Source of the DNA: Adiantum capillus-veneris
Taxonomy: Eukaryota; Streptophyta; Polypodiopsida; Polypodiales; Pteridaceae
DNA length: 64,000 nucleotides
NCBI GenBank assembly: GCA_014529385.2
Contig: CM043957.1
Span: forward strand, 86,747,881 to 86,811,880
Direction of reading: 5' to 3'
The number at the start of each line of letters is the position of its first letter. Position 1 is the first letter of the stretch. The translations under genes were made by a program, and so were the position numbers. Under the pieces are notes generated by a model that did no database searches, was not told the origin of the DNA, and saw only the letters and a program-made list of their open reading frames with translations. Shown here one piece after another: positions 11,761-23,135 of this stretch.

Positions 11761-12500
11761 TGTTGGACAGATACACTGTGACGGACGTCAGCACAACGAG
11801 AACTCACCTAACAAGATTTGTCAGCTAAGGACGAAGCTCGACCCGCAGGCGCGTAGAAGCAAGCATAGGGTGTCAACCTACACTCGACCAACTCCTAACT
11901 AATTCCTACAGAGGTCTCTACCCAATGTCTAAGCTACAGTCTTCAGGAGTGCCTAAGAGGAAACTTCCTACAACGCTTTCTAGAGTTGAATACCCATCAA
12001 ACAATCTCGAAACGCCACAGAACTTAAAAAAGAAGACCCTACTAACACCAATAGGTCGCTCTCCCTAAGGTCTACGAACCAAAATCCCAACCCAAAACAC
12101 CCGGTGCAAAATCACGTAGGATGTCTGGCCGAAAGTTTCAGGTCATCGTTTCCAAAAACTAAAGTGCCGAATGTGTAGCTCTACTCAATGCGAACGGGTG
12201 GATATGCTACAATGCAAAATTGGATAACATATACTCACCGAATCACCAGATGAAGCTCGTAGATGGAGCTTGCAAAACCTGACCGTACACGTGCAATGTA
12301 GGTATTGGTGCGTAGCTCTCGTCGGGGGCAACACGCTGCACTTCTCCGCGCTCAATTCCGACCACCGGTGCGCACATAGCGTCAAGATGAAGCTCTCACT
12401 CTCTCTCGTACACAGTAAGCTCACTCACAGACTTCAAACTTTTTTTAAATGACAAAAGGTCTTTCATTAAGGTCAAAAAGTGGTATAAATACCTTACAAT
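11761..12500 (-). repeat. Gypsy A 5' LTR (outer edge estimated)
   Basis: The LTR end adjoining the primer-binding site is clear: the plus strand starts TGTTGGACAG, so the minus strand ends in ACA. The outer edge is not fixed because the partner LTR is missing. A GGTATTTATACC sequence near 12484-12495 is self-complementary and could hold the promoter. Confidence 0.6.
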
Positions 12501-12869
12501 TCTCAAACCCTAATGTTCCAATTTAACCATCTACTCAATCTAAGTGTCAAAACTGGGATACAATCTGGAAACTTCTCTAAGCCCCAATATTTACAAAGGT
12601 GAAATGTCGGGTTTTCTCAATAAATAAATAAGTACAAAAAATAATAATCTGTCGAGTAGTCATTTTCCGTAGGGTGTGTCCAGCTTCTAACACCACGTTA
12701 AAACAAAATTCTTGCCCACGGCCCCCAAGTCGATGGACAAGGGATGGCAACAAGTCTCTGTGATTAAATGCAAGGGAGTAAAAACATTGGCACTGAGAAA
12801 CTTCCACCTCAAGGAGAACCCTCGAGATCATCAAGAAGCCGCCATCAATCTCGTTAACATCTCTGAGGA
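12501..12869. other. Junction region between gypsy A and LINE
   Basis: AT-rich at first, then grading into LINE-like sequence. I see no certain boundary, no poly-A tail and no gene. The LINE probably begins within this stretch. Confidence 0.4.
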
Positions 12870-14057
12870 GCTTTAGGATAGGAATTTGAAGGGCTTTCTT
12901 ACTTCGGAGCTATCCGCTTCTCAGTTAAATGTGGCGGAGGAGGACAGAGAAAGAGAGGCGGTGAGGTATGGTTCTTCATATGTGGAGGAGTTTGTCTAAC
13001 TGTCCCCTTAATGGACAAATTACATATTCAATCTTGGATGTGAAAGGCATAAAAAGCGGCCATGAATTGTTGGCTAATTTAAGAGCACCATCTTGATGCT
13101 TCTTGTTGTAGGAAGCAGGATATGGGGAATAAGTTGATTCTCTATGGTGATGGCACTTTGAGGTTTAGTGGTGTGCTCTCCATTTTTTACAAGGAGTTGA
13201 GCCACAGGTTGTGTTTAACCATGTCTCAGGTAGAGTCCTTGGGATAAGAATCAAGTGGGCAGGCAAATCCTTCACCATTATCAATATCTATGCTCCTTGT
13301 GATGCTAAGGGGAGAGCCAAACTCTGGGTGTATCTCAAGGAATAGCCTCCCGAAGGTGACTAGTGCATCATGGGAGACTTCAACATGGTTGAAGCTTGCA
13401 AGGATAAGAGGAGATTGGCTAGTCTGATGGTTGGTTCTTGAAAACCCTAAGAGCAAGCATTCTGCAAGGAATGGGTGTTGCTTGATTTGTGGAATATAGG
13501 TCCATGGAGTAGCTCTCTTGGCTTGACATACACAAGCCTCCAATATGCCAACACAATGTCTCGTTTGGATAGGTGCTACGCCTCCCATCATGTGGACTGG
13601 CTTCCCTCATCTGTGACACTTTGTGTCGATACCTCCAAGAGCATGTCGGATCACTTTCCTCTGAAGTTTCACATAGACAGGGCCAGCAATGGCGTGTGTT
13701 CACCCGAAGGGGAAGAAGAAGAAGTTAGTTTCAAAGGATCATCTCCTTAAGGACCCCTTCTTCAGGACTTTAGCTAAGATAGCCCTTTGCAAGCTAAGGC
13801 AACATATGGGAGCCATTGACCCTCTTTGGTGCGTAGAATTCAATCAGCGATAAAATGAGCACGGCCCAAAGTGAAAAAGGCTTAAGAGGATGCAACCAAG
13901 GAGCAGAAGGAAGAAGTGGAGGAACTAGCCAAAAGAAAGCAAGAAGGAAGAGCTCTTGAGGATGAGCGCAAAAGATGGATGGAGGCCAAAGCACATCTCG
14001 CTGATTTGAAAACTAAGGAGATAAATAAGGCCCAACTCTTGACCACACAGCTTGCCC
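12870..14057 (+). pseudogene. LINE endonuclease region (broken)
   Basis: The plus strand encodes pieces of an APE-type endonuclease as found in L1-like ORF2: FTIINIYAPCD, then CIMGDFNMVEACKDKRR, then MSRLDRCYASHH, and SDHFPLKF near the end (about 13230-13700). These are the strand-nicking domains that start LINE insertion. Several stops interrupt the frame. It is followed by the charged linker that joins endonuclease to reverse transcriptase, which stops at 14057 where a chromovirus is inserted. The frame continues at 18917 if one target duplication copy is removed. Confidence 0.85.
14053..14057. repeat. Chromovirus target duplication, left copy
   Basis: TGCCC; the right copy at 18912-18916 is TGTCC, one transition apart. 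Confidence 0.75.
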
Positions 14058-15654
14058 TATAATGGAATTGGCCTATTAACTTGCGAGTAGCGGAAATTAG
14101 AGAGTACTTTTGTGAAATTACTTTGTGAGCATAGCAGGTGAACATAATTGATGGTAGCAACATAAACATAGCATTTAGTTAACTTGGCATGAACAATACT
14201 TTTGCAAGAGAGAGAATTTAGAGAACATGACAACGATTGAGGACCGGATTTATGTGGAGCCGGTCCCCCCTCCAATAGGCATTTGTATTATGATTTCTCC
14301 CATTAAGAGAGACTTGTTACAAAACAATCTTTGTGTTCTTTGTGACCTAGTGATGCAATGAAGATGGAAAGCTTCATGAATCACAAGCATAACAGAAACT
14401 CTGTGGAAAGCTTTAACTGCCCCAAGCCTCAGTCTCAAGACCTCAAACACCTTCGAAGGTAGAGAGAGCTCTAAGCAGGGAATGAGGGTAGGGAAGAGGA
14501 AGAAGAAACATTTCATAGGAGAAAGAACTCGTTCCTCACTTATGATCACTCCTCTTGCTAGCATACATAATAGCATAGTAATGAAGATGGAGAAGATGGC
14601 AATCTTAAGCATTGAAGCATGGCTCTTGGTTGGATTTGCATTCCATAGCCAAGAGTGCTAGTGTAGTCTCTCAACCTCTCTACTTGCTTGGAGAAGGAGA
14701 GGGAGCTCTTGCACTTTGCACTTCACACAATGAGAATGTGTGTGAGTGTGTGTGGGAGAGTATACCCCCTAAGTAGGCCCCCTACTTGCTTTGGTCGACC
14801 CCCCCCCCCCTTGTAGCTCATTCTTGAAGCTCATTGGACCCCTCTAGGCCTAGCCAATCACAAACAAGAGTCATACCAAGCAACAAGGGTAGCCTTGGAA
14901 CAAGTGTCCCTCTTTCCCCTTTGAGAGGGAGGACTTGATAAATGCTAAAATAATTAATTAAATCCACTAAATTATCATTGGATCCCTTGGAAGGGCAACC
15001 AATAGGCTTTAGGCACACCATGAGGGAAACCTAGCTAGGGGCTTGACATGTGTCCTACTTGCCCCTTGGGCAAGGGGTGCCCTTTGGGAGAGAGAGTGGT
15101 CAAGAAATCACCCCCCCTTCTTGCATGGATTGCCCCCTCCTTGTAGGGATTCATTTTGACTTTTGTGCCACCTCAAGCCTCTCAACCTTGGGCCTAGTTC
15201 TCACCACAAGCTTGGCCCTTAAGCCCCTCAAGCTTGGGCTGGGTTCTCACCTCAAGTACAGCCCTAGCATTTCAAGCATGACAAGCACCTCAAGCACCTC
15301 AATCATCAAGCACCTCAAGCATCTCAGTCATCAGGCATGTCAAGCACCTTAAGCTTGGGCCGGGTTCCCACCTCAAGCACAACCCTAGCCTACCTAAGGT
15401 TAAAGGACTTTTAACACTAACTATTGGAGGTCTTCAGTGAAGCTAACCCTAAGGTCTTTATGCTCCATTGGTTAGCCTTGCTCTTTGATAGACCATCTCT
15501 CATTTGGGCCCCATTACCATTGGCCTTGTGTTGAGATAGATCTATAAGCACATGTCTATATCTTAACCCTTGTTCCCGTTCATTCTCCCACATTAAATGA
15601 TTAGTTTAATATGAGAAAATCATTTGGGTTGGTTAGATATTAGATTTTATGACA
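14058..15654 (-). repeat. Chromovirus 3' LTR
   Basis: Matches 17440-18911 with many point differences and indels. The outer end reads TATAATGG where the partner has TGTAATCG, so the terminal TG/CA is mutated here. A microrepeat rich in CAAGCACCTC (about 15270-15350) and a longer poly-C tract (near 14800) are present only or mainly in this copy. Confidence 0.9.
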
Positions 15655-15670
15655 TTATCTCTCTCTTAAA
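15655..15670 (-). promoter_or_regulatory. Chromovirus polypurine tract
   Basis: On the minus strand AAGAGAGAGATAA lies directly before the 3' LTR start TGTCATAAAATC, the expected place for the plus-strand primer. Confidence 0.7.
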
Positions 15671-16041
15671 ATCATAATCGTCCTCGACTATGAAATAGAA
15701 GTGATAAAGCCTTAGTCATTAGTCAATCTTACTTAGCAGGTAGAGGATCCCTTTTTACCCTACGACATCTTTCCAAGATGGATGACTAATCGATACATAG
15801 CTGCCACAAGCATGTCTGCTCTTTAGTCCATTTTATTCTCCCAAAGTAGAGTGACAAATTCTACTTGGTATTTGAGAGACGTCGTCATCACAAACATGAT
15901 TCTAAGCATGCATACTATTTAAATTTGTGCACAATTAAAAAAAGAACTAATCTTATAAGACAAAAACATGGGTCATTTAAAAGAAATTTGTACATTTGTT
16001 TACTCTAATGTAGCATTGACAAGGTTCATACTATCATTAAG

Positions 16042-16335
16042 CTACATTCCTTGCATCCATTTAGCATCTTCAAAAGGATAATTTTTGAACTTAATAAGAT
16101 ACCATCGGATAATCTTACCATGTCGTAGTACCTTGTCTTCATGCCGAAGAATAGCTTCGGGTTGTAGCACCTCTTTTTGGTCTTCAACTTCGGGAGGGTC
16201 TTCAATAGTTGGTTCAATTGGTGGTTCTCCTTTGTAGGGCTTGAGTAGGCTCACATGAAAAGCATTGTGTATGAGCCAATGGTTGGGAAACTTGAGTTGG
16301 TAAGCCATCTCTTTGGGTATTTGTTGTTGCCACAA
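16042..16335 (-). pseudogene. Chromovirus integrase C-terminus with chromodomain
   Basis: A 97-residue open frame. It begins with the conserved gypsy integrase end (the motif NAFHVSLLKPYKG) and ends in a chromodomain-like block with ILRHEDKVLRHGKIIRWYL and FKNYPFEDAKWM. In this clade the domain is thought to steer integration to particular chromatin. Everything upstream of it in pol is missing, so it is a fragment joined to gag-derived sequence. Confidence 0.85.
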
Positions 16336-16473
16336 GGACGAGCTGACTTTTGGAAGTGCATAGCTACATGGCGTAGCTTGGAGGACGACGTGAAGTCTTC
16401 ATCTCCAAAGGCCGCATCAAATTGTTGGATGAAGGCCAACACTTTGTCGATGGCACCAAAGGTGCCATCATAG

Positions 16474-16720
16474 GTGAGAAAAGAGATACTCTTTCCTCCC
16501 TCTTTAAACTTCGTTAGCTTTTGCGACCTTAGCCATAACTTTCATCGAAAGAGGAGGAAGGTGAAGAATAAGGAGAAGAGGGTGACCTCTTTCTTGCCCT
16601 TTTCTTCCTTTGTTTCCTCTCTTTCCTTTCAGAACGATGAGGAGAAGGATTGTGTGTTGATCTTTTCCTCTTCGGAGGAGTTGACGATCATCTAGACCGC
16701 CTTCTTCGTGGAGTCACATC
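16474..16720 (-). pseudogene. Chromovirus gag basic region remnant
   Basis: The minus strand encodes Arg/Lys/Ser-rich sequence (for example RSERKERKQRKKRARKR and SPSSPYSSPSSS). This fits a basic gag segment placed between the gag start and the deletion point. No domain is recognised. The assignment rests on position. Confidence 0.5.
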
Positions 16721-16731
16721 TTTAGAGGAAC

Positions 16732-17067
16732 TTAGAGTTTCATTGTTTTCTTGCTCTTTGGATTCCTCCTCTTGTATGGGAGAGAGTCTTTTTTTTGGGG
16801 TCTCTTCAAGAGGCCTCTAAGCTCTCTCTCCTCTTGGAGAGGAAGGGAAATCCCATAAGCGCAAAGTTGTTGAGTAACTTCATCTTGCAAAGCAGGGTCA
16901 CCCATAGCTTGTTGCAACCTAGTAATGAGATAATTAACAAATATGGGGGCATCATCATTAGCACCTTCATGTGCAAAATCAAAGCTATCAATGGTCATTC
17001 TACTCTCTTGGTTATTGTCAACCATGTTAACAAAATTTGTGTACGTACTTAGTGTATGCTTTGGCAA
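16732..17067 (-). pseudogene. Chromovirus gag N-terminal fragment
   Basis: A 111-residue open frame starts MPKHTLSTYTNF shortly after the primer-binding site. It lies where gag should begin and ends in a basic tail. No named domain is visible. I assign it to gag by position only. Its start codon is the first ATG in the frame. Confidence 0.5.
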
Positions 17068-17426
17068 TTCAAAAGCTTAGTTGCCGCTCCTCTTAGCTTG
17101 TGAAAATCGGATCTTAAGTATCTACACCCATGGCTCGAAGTGGTTAATTATAGAGAGTAGTGGAGTAGGTCTAACATAGCAGAGTTACCGAGGGCTAGCT
17201 CCTTTCGGACTTCTTATGGGTCAATAATGGTAAAGCCGTAGGCAAGTCTAAAAAGACTCCATTATTAAGTCCGAAGCTCTCGAGGTGTGCACCATATCCC
17301 ACATAGTGGGGTCAACAAAATCGATAATAGATCCCAGTTCCACTTACCCTAATATAATTAACAAAATCAACCATTTATAGGCTACTTAAGAACCTCTATT
17401 CTTAAGCAAGAAAAGAGAAACCAAAT

Positions 17427-17438
17427 GCTCTGATACCA
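17427..17438 (-). promoter_or_regulatory. Chromovirus primer-binding site (initiator Met)
   Basis: The minus strand reads TGGTATCAGAGC one base after the LTR end. This is the standard complement to initiator-Met tRNA. Confidence 0.9.
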
Positions 17439-17439
17439 A

Positions 17440-18911
17440 TGTAATCGAATTGGCCTATTAACTTGAGAGTAGCGAAAATTAGAGAAAGTACTTTAATGAA
17501 ATTACTTTGTGAGAATAGCGAGTGAACATAATGGATGGTAGCAACATAAACATAGCATTTAGTTAACTTGACATGAACAATACTTTTGCAAGAGAGAGAA
17601 TTTAGAGAACATGACAACAATTGAGGACCGGATTTATGTGGAGCCGGTTCCCCCTCCAATAGGCGTTTGTATTATGATTTCTCCCAGCAAGAGAGACTTG
17701 TTACAATACAATCTTTGTGTTCCTTGTGACCTAGGTGATGCAATGAAGATGGAAAGCTTCATGAATCACAAGCATAACATAAAATTTGTGGAAAGGTTTA
17801 ACTATCCCAAGCCTCAGTCCCAAGACTTCAAACACCTTCGAAGGTGGAGAGAGTTAGCAGGGAATGAGGGTAGGGAAGAGGAAGAAGAAACATTTCATAG
17901 GAGAAAGAACTAGTTCCTCACTTATCATCACTCTTCTTTGCTAGCATACATAATAGCATAGTAATGAAGATAGTGAGGATGGCAAGCTTAAGCATTGAAG
18001 CATGGCTCTTGGTTGGATTTGCATTCCATAGCCAAGAGTGTTGGTGTAGGCTCTCAACCTCTCTACTTGCTTGGAGAAGGAGAGGGAGCTCTTGCACTTT
18101 GCACTTTACACAATGAGAATTTTTGAGTGTGTGTGGAAGAGTATACCTCCTAAGTAGTCCCCCTACTTGCTTTGGTCGACCCCCCCCTTGTAGCTCATGC
18201 TTGAAGCTCATTGGACCGCTCCAGGCCTAGCCAATCACAAGCAAGAGTCATACCAAGTAACAAGGGTAGCCTTGGAACAAGTGTCCCCCTTTCCCCTTTG
18301 AGAGAGAGGACTTGATAAATGCTAAAACAATTAACTAAATCCACTAAATTATCATCGGAACCCTTGGAAGGCCAACCAGTAGGCTTTAGGCACACCATGA
18401 GGGTAACCTAGCTAGGGGTTTGGCATGTGTCCTACTTGCCACTTGGGCAAGGGGTGCCCTTTGGGAGAGAGAGTGGTCAAGCAGCCACCCCCCCTTCTTG
18501 CATGGCTCGTCCCCTCCTTGTAGGGATTCATTTTGACTTTTGTGCCACCTCAAGCCCCTCAACCTTGGTCCTAGTTCTCACACAAGCTCGGCCCTTAAGC
18601 CCCTCAAGCTTGGGCTGGGTTCATTCAGTAAGTTGAATTCAGTAAGCACTTTGTTCTTTGCATCGCTTGCAAGGAATTGCTTCATGAGATGAAAACTCTA
18701 TCAGAGGTCTTCAATGAAGGTAACCCTAAGGTCTTTATGATCCATTGGTTAGCCTTACTCTTTGATAGACCATTGGCCCCATTTTGAGATAGATCTATAA
18801 GCACATGTCTATATCCTACTAACCCTTGTTCCCGTTTATTCTCCCGCCTTCAAATGATCAATTTAATATGAGAAAATCATTTGGGTTGGTTAGATATTAG
18901 ATTTTATGACA
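17440..18911 (-). repeat. Chromovirus 5' LTR
   Basis: On the minus strand it starts TGTCATAAAATC and ends CGATTACA (TG...CA). It is about 125 bases shorter than its partner, mainly through loss of the CAAGCACCTC-type microrepeat. Confidence 0.9.
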
Positions 18912-19816
18912 TGTCCTCAAACCCGAACCTGCTAGCCAAGATCATTTCATCAGATCTCTCAAAGTTAAAAGAAGAAGGGACTCTAATATAGCAATCATTG
19001 ACGAGAGAGGGAACATAGTAAGAGACCACAATGCTATGGCCAAGCTCATGCTCAATCAACCATCTCAATCAAATTATTGGTTAGTCGAAAGTTTGCAATC
19101 AAGGGGTCGAGGAGGCCAAAGCCCTTCTGCTTGGCACTGTCAAATGTGATATACTGTCTACTGAAGCAAAAGCATTGGAGAGGCCAATATCTGTTGATGA
19201 ATGTTAGACTACCTTGTAGGTGATGGGGAAGGAAAAGTCCCCTGGGTGGGATGGACTAGCTATCAAATTCGGAGGATTTGAAAATCCCAATAGCACAGCT
19301 AGGTAACAGGGGTCTGTTGGAGGGGCAATTGGATGACAGCCTGAAAAGAGGTGTGATCAAACCTATTCACAGATTGATATGTTACTCTTTGCTAAAGCAC
19401 TAGCGGCCTATCTCCATGATGATAGACGCGTACAAGATCATTGCTAAGGCGATTTCTCTAAGACTGGATCCAACCTTGAACAGAATCATCACCCCCCACC
19501 ACCATGGGTTCATAAAAGGAAGGTCAATTTATGCCAACATCTTGGCTTCCATGGTTGGCATTGAATACACTTCTTTCACCAAGCAAGAATGTATCCTCCT
19601 CTAGCTTGACCTAGATAAGGCTTACCATAGAATCTCATGGTCCTACATTGAGGCATTCATGAAGGCTTTGGGTTTGGACACAGAATGTGTGCGATAGTTC
19701 ATACACTGGGGGAAGGAAGTTACTCTTTTCTTCTCTTCAACAACAAGGTAGTGGGAGGGTTTGAGGTCAAGTGTTTGATCAAGCAAGGCTGCCCCCTTGC
19801 CCCGCTGCTACAAAGC
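18912..19816 (+). pseudogene. LINE reverse transcriptase region (broken)
   Basis: It resumes the LINE interrupted at 14057. Visible motifs are IIDERGNIVRDHNAMAKLML (linker), AKAISLRLDPTLNRIITPHH and GFIKGRSIYANI (fingers), then LDLDKAYHRISWSYI with the first catalytic Asp, and IKQGCPLAP. The YxDD active-site segment and everything after it are absent; similarity ends where a 121-bp tandem repeat begins. Many stops and shifts show an old copy. Confidence 0.85.
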
Positions 19817-20058
19817 TTTCACCTCCACAAAAGGATGCATAAATTGTGAGAGTGCTCCAGGACTACTCCATTTTTTTTATAAAGCACCAAAATATAGAAG
19901 AACTACATATTGAAAGATTTACAAGTCAATTGACTACTTTCACCTCTACAAAACGATGCATAAATTGTGAGAATGCTCGAGGACTACACCATTGTTTTTA
20001 TAAAGCACCAAAATATGGAAGACCTACATATTGAAAGCTTTACAAATCAATTGACTAC
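19817..20058 (+). repeat. Two-copy 121-bp tandem repeat
   Basis: Units 19817-19937 and 19938-20058 both begin TTTCACCTC and end TTGACTAC, with about ten differences. It lies at the broken 3' end of the LINE. Confidence 0.85.
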
Positions 20059-21155
20059 TTTTGAAGGCGTTCATATCAAATTCTTCTGAATTTTGTAGGT
20101 TTTTTAAAGGTTACCATCACGTCTTATAAAATAGGCCGGATGTTTTGAAGGATAATATCAGGAAACAATAGGAGTCCACAATACCTGTTGAATCATCAAT
20201 AAGTAATGGAAAAGCAAGTAAAAGAGACTATGGATCATTAGAATTATCGAAACACCATGCATTACCCATTGTATGCTCATCAAAGATGTATATCCACCTT
20301 ACCATTACTAACATACCCATTGTGTAGCCCCAATCTGGTGGCATTAAACTAACAAAAGGTAGACCTACAAGGAAAGGATAAATAGCTCCACGATACTAAA
20401 TTAGTTGATGATTTCCGTTACTACTATATTAGAGTCACGAGACCAAGACAAAGATGCAAACAAGTAAGAGAGCTACAAATCCATAGGAGCAAGCTCCAGT
20501 CCCAATGATGAAGCCAACATCAAAGTTAAGTCAATTTTCATGCATTTGGAAGGCACTTGAGGATGTATGATCACAATGGATCTTACTTCTCTCTCAGCAT
20601 GGAATGCTCTATATGATCACATTAGCAAATTTGGACCCCCACCTTTTGATATCGTGTTTATGTATGCAATATGTACCATTGATCTACGTAGCATTTGTAG
20701 CCCAAGGTAAATCCTCGATAGAGGAAGGAATGGACAATCGATCTGCAACATATAAAGTGATATTTAACAATGCTTCCATATGTTGCTCCCAAGAAAGAGG
20801 TAGAGATCTAAGCAAGCAAAAGAATGTAATAAGAGCTATTGCGACCAATTGCACTTCCAAAGTTGGGGTTGGTTGCATAACATTTCAGCTCTCAAGTGAG
20901 TGTCTATTGGTTACATTGACAATCATGGGCCCTTTTCTCCTCATACCACGCTGATTACCTGGAAGATTATGTAAACGTTTATTAATGCTATATTTTACTT
21001 GCAAGCTAGATAAGAGGTAGATATGTAAGCAAGTAGGCTAGAGTAGGAGAGGTGTGAAGGCAAATTGTCTTTTCCAGGTTGAAGCCAACGCTCGAAGCCA
21101 AAAGACTAAGATTTGGGTATATGTGTGCAGAGGCACAAATATGGCAAGAGAGAGC

Positions 21156-21178
21156 GGGGGGGGGGGGGGGGGGGGGGG
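21156..21178. repeat. Poly-G run within GA repeats
   Basis: 23 consecutive G, bordered by AGAGAG on both sides. Confidence 0.95.
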
Positions 21179-21575
21179 AGAGAGAGATTTGTGTTCATTG
21201 TCAATGGTCCTTATTGACTACACATGAGGTATACAATCCTTTACATGGTGCATGGGTGCATCTAATGGTTTGTAAGTCCTTCCTTGCCATGCTAGTCTTA
21301 TTATCATTGGCTAGAACATATATTGTCTTTGAAAATGGAAAATACAATCATTGGCAGAACATCGTGGAACACAAAGAAAGCAAAAACTATTTCCGGGTTG
21401 AAGATGGTGGTTACAATAATGGAAGACATGTATTTTCCTCCGCAACAACACTCACTAGGTCATGTATGAGTTTGTCTAAATGAGCCAAACATTTTCTCAA
21501 AAGTTGAGAGCTTATCATTTTGGAACTCCCATGTGGAGTCTAATAAAATACTTCATTTAGGTGGTGGTCACACAA

Positions 21576-21635
21576 GGCGTAGTTATCAGTAATTGGTAAC
21601 TACGCCTATTGCGCTCAATTTCAAACTGTTGAGCG
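21576..21635. repeat. Two adjacent hairpins
   Basis: The first has perfect 10-base arms GGCGTAGTTA and TAACTACGCC around 11 bases. The second has perfect 7-base arms CGCTCAA and TTGAGCG around 10 bases, starting 5 bases later. Confidence 0.8.
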
Positions 21636-21914
21636 TCTATTGGGCCGTCGACGTGATCACCCCCTTACTAGTAACATAATTCCCCAATGGATAGTGACCA
21701 AAACCATTCTAATCACCGACTTCCGCAAGGAAATAGATTACTTAATTTAACCATAGAGCTTACCAATAGAAGTAACAAACACCCTCTTGCCTCATGTTTT
21801 CTTCTTTGCTTGCTAAGAGCAATGTCCAATGTGGAGGGCCTTTCATCGGGTAGAGGGCATGCTCAAAGAGAAGGCGCATTCCATAGAGCCATACTTCAAC
21901 AAGTCGAGCGCACT

Positions 21915-22337
21915 ACCTTGGTGATGTGGCAAGAGCAACATAAACTTTGGTAGGTCAACCCATGCACCAAAGTGGTTGCAACCCATGAAAAGGTGTTACT
22001 TCAATCCAGGGAATAATTGAAGCGCCTTCTATTGAAGCAAGAAATACTAGGAGCTAGATCATAGATGTAGCTCGCAATAGGCTCTCGCGCTTTTCCAATT
22101 TCTTTTGATTGCCCTCTGTGAACACCTTGGTGATGTGGCAAAAGCAACATAAACTTTGGTAGATCAACCCATGCACCAAAGTGGTTTCAACCCATGAAAA
22201 GGTGTTTACTTCAATCTAGGGAATAATTGAAGCGCCTTCTATCGAAGCAAGCATTACTACAAGGAGGTAGATCATAGATGTAGCTCGCAATAGGCTCTCG
22301 AGCTCTTCCAATTGCTTTTGACTACCCTCTATAAACA
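21915..22337 (+). repeat. Two-copy tandem duplication, about 209 bp
   Basis: Both units start with ACCTTGGTGATGTGGCAA (21915 and 22124) and run through the same order of blocks, with about 10 percent differences. Confidence 0.85.
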
Positions 22338-22397
22338 CCTCTCAAGGGCCTATGGGGGAGCCTTCTAAGTTACGATGCATTGTTCACCGGGCCACAA

Positions 22398-22400
<3 letters not shown>

Positions 22401-22449
<49 letters not shown>
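22401..22449. repeat. (GA)n microsatellite
   Basis: 49 bases of uninterrupted GA. Confidence 0.95.
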
Positions 22450-22451
<2 letters not shown>

Positions 22452-22713
22452 GTATTGACCCGTTGCATTAAGGCTTGTCACGTCCATCTAAACGTGTGCA
22501 TTTGAGGTGGCAAAAAACGATTCATGGAAGAGGGTGTCCGATGCTTTGCAAAATTACTCACGCCAAACCCCTCACACATCCTTACTTCATGGCGTACACA
22601 CACACAACTAGCAACACAATGTGCAATGAGTGGATGATCCGACGCCGCCATTGAAAAATTGCGGGCGCCATACCAACTAGGCTATACCCGTTCGATGTAT
22701 ATGGAATAAAACA

Positions 22714-22877
22714 TTAAAAATATCAACTTTTGTCCACCTGGTGTGACAGCAAATGCACCCAAAGCTACCCTCTTTGGGTTTTGATCGACGAATAAAAAAT
22801 TAAAAATATCAACTTTTGTCCACCTGGTGTGACAGCAAATGCACCCAAAGCTACACTCTTTGGGTTTTGTTCGACGC
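22714..22877 (+). repeat. Two-copy tandem duplication, 86 bp
   Basis: Units start at 22714 and 22800 with TTAAAAATATCAAC. They are nearly identical, so the duplication is recent. Confidence 0.9.
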
Positions 22878-23135
22878 TAGCATCTGATAGGGGCCTAATT
22901 GGACAAAAAGCAATTATTTCCACATTCCACAAAAACAAGCAATAATCAAGGCCACACTTTCATCTTACTTCGTATGGAAGGAGTAACAAACAAGGAGTTT
23001 TGCTTCTATTTAATTAAATTCTCCCTCTCGAAAAATTGAAACGATGAGTGACCGACCCAAGAAATTACAAGGCTAGCCCAGCATTTATGCAGTAAAAATC
23101 GAGAAAAACGATGTAATAGCCAATAGAACAGCGCA

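Larger units (their letters stand above)
1895..12500 (-). mobile_element. Ty3/gypsy LTR retrotransposon A, 3' truncated
   Basis: In minus-strand order the element shows an LTR (from 11761 rightward), an Asp-tRNA primer-binding site, a leader of about 1.8 kb, gag with two zinc knuckles, aspartic protease, reverse transcriptase, RNase H and integrase. Nearly all coding pieces lie in one reading frame, so the ancestor made one long gag-pol polyprotein. That frame is now broken by about seven in-frame stops and at least two frameshifts. Similarity stops inside the integrase near 1895, and no 3' LTR or target duplication can be found. The right edge at 12500 is an estimate, because without a second LTR the outer end cannot be fixed. 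I saw no chromodomain. Confidence 0.9.
14058..18911 (-). mobile_element. Internally deleted Ty3/gypsy chromovirus in LINE
   Basis: Two long direct repeats of about 1.6 and 1.5 kb bracket an internal region of only 1.8 kb. Read on the minus strand, the right LTR is the 5' LTR; an initiator-Met primer-binding site follows it, and a purine tract precedes the left (3') LTR. The interior keeps a gag start and the integrase tail with chromodomain, while protease, reverse transcriptase, RNase H and the integrase core are gone. Target duplications TGCCC/TGTCC flank the element. It is a deletion derivative that needs outside enzymes, or it lost its interior after insertion. Confidence 0.9.
20059..23135. 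other. Non-coding spacer between LINE and P450
   Basis: I found no gene. Open frames of up to 134 codons exist, but none has a recognisable domain and one reads through a poly-G tract. The contents are a poly-G run, an adjacent hairpin pair, two small duplications and a GA microsatellite, listed separately. P450 3' sequences would lie in the last few hundred bases. Confidence 0.6.

Noticed and set aside
20604-20954. 116-residue plus-strand frame in the spacer
   Set aside because: No recognisable domain, no flanking signals, and its opposite strand is also open; probably chance.
21079-21483. 134-residue frame through the poly-G tract
   Set aside because: The run of Gly comes from a homopolymer, and the rest shows no family resemblance.
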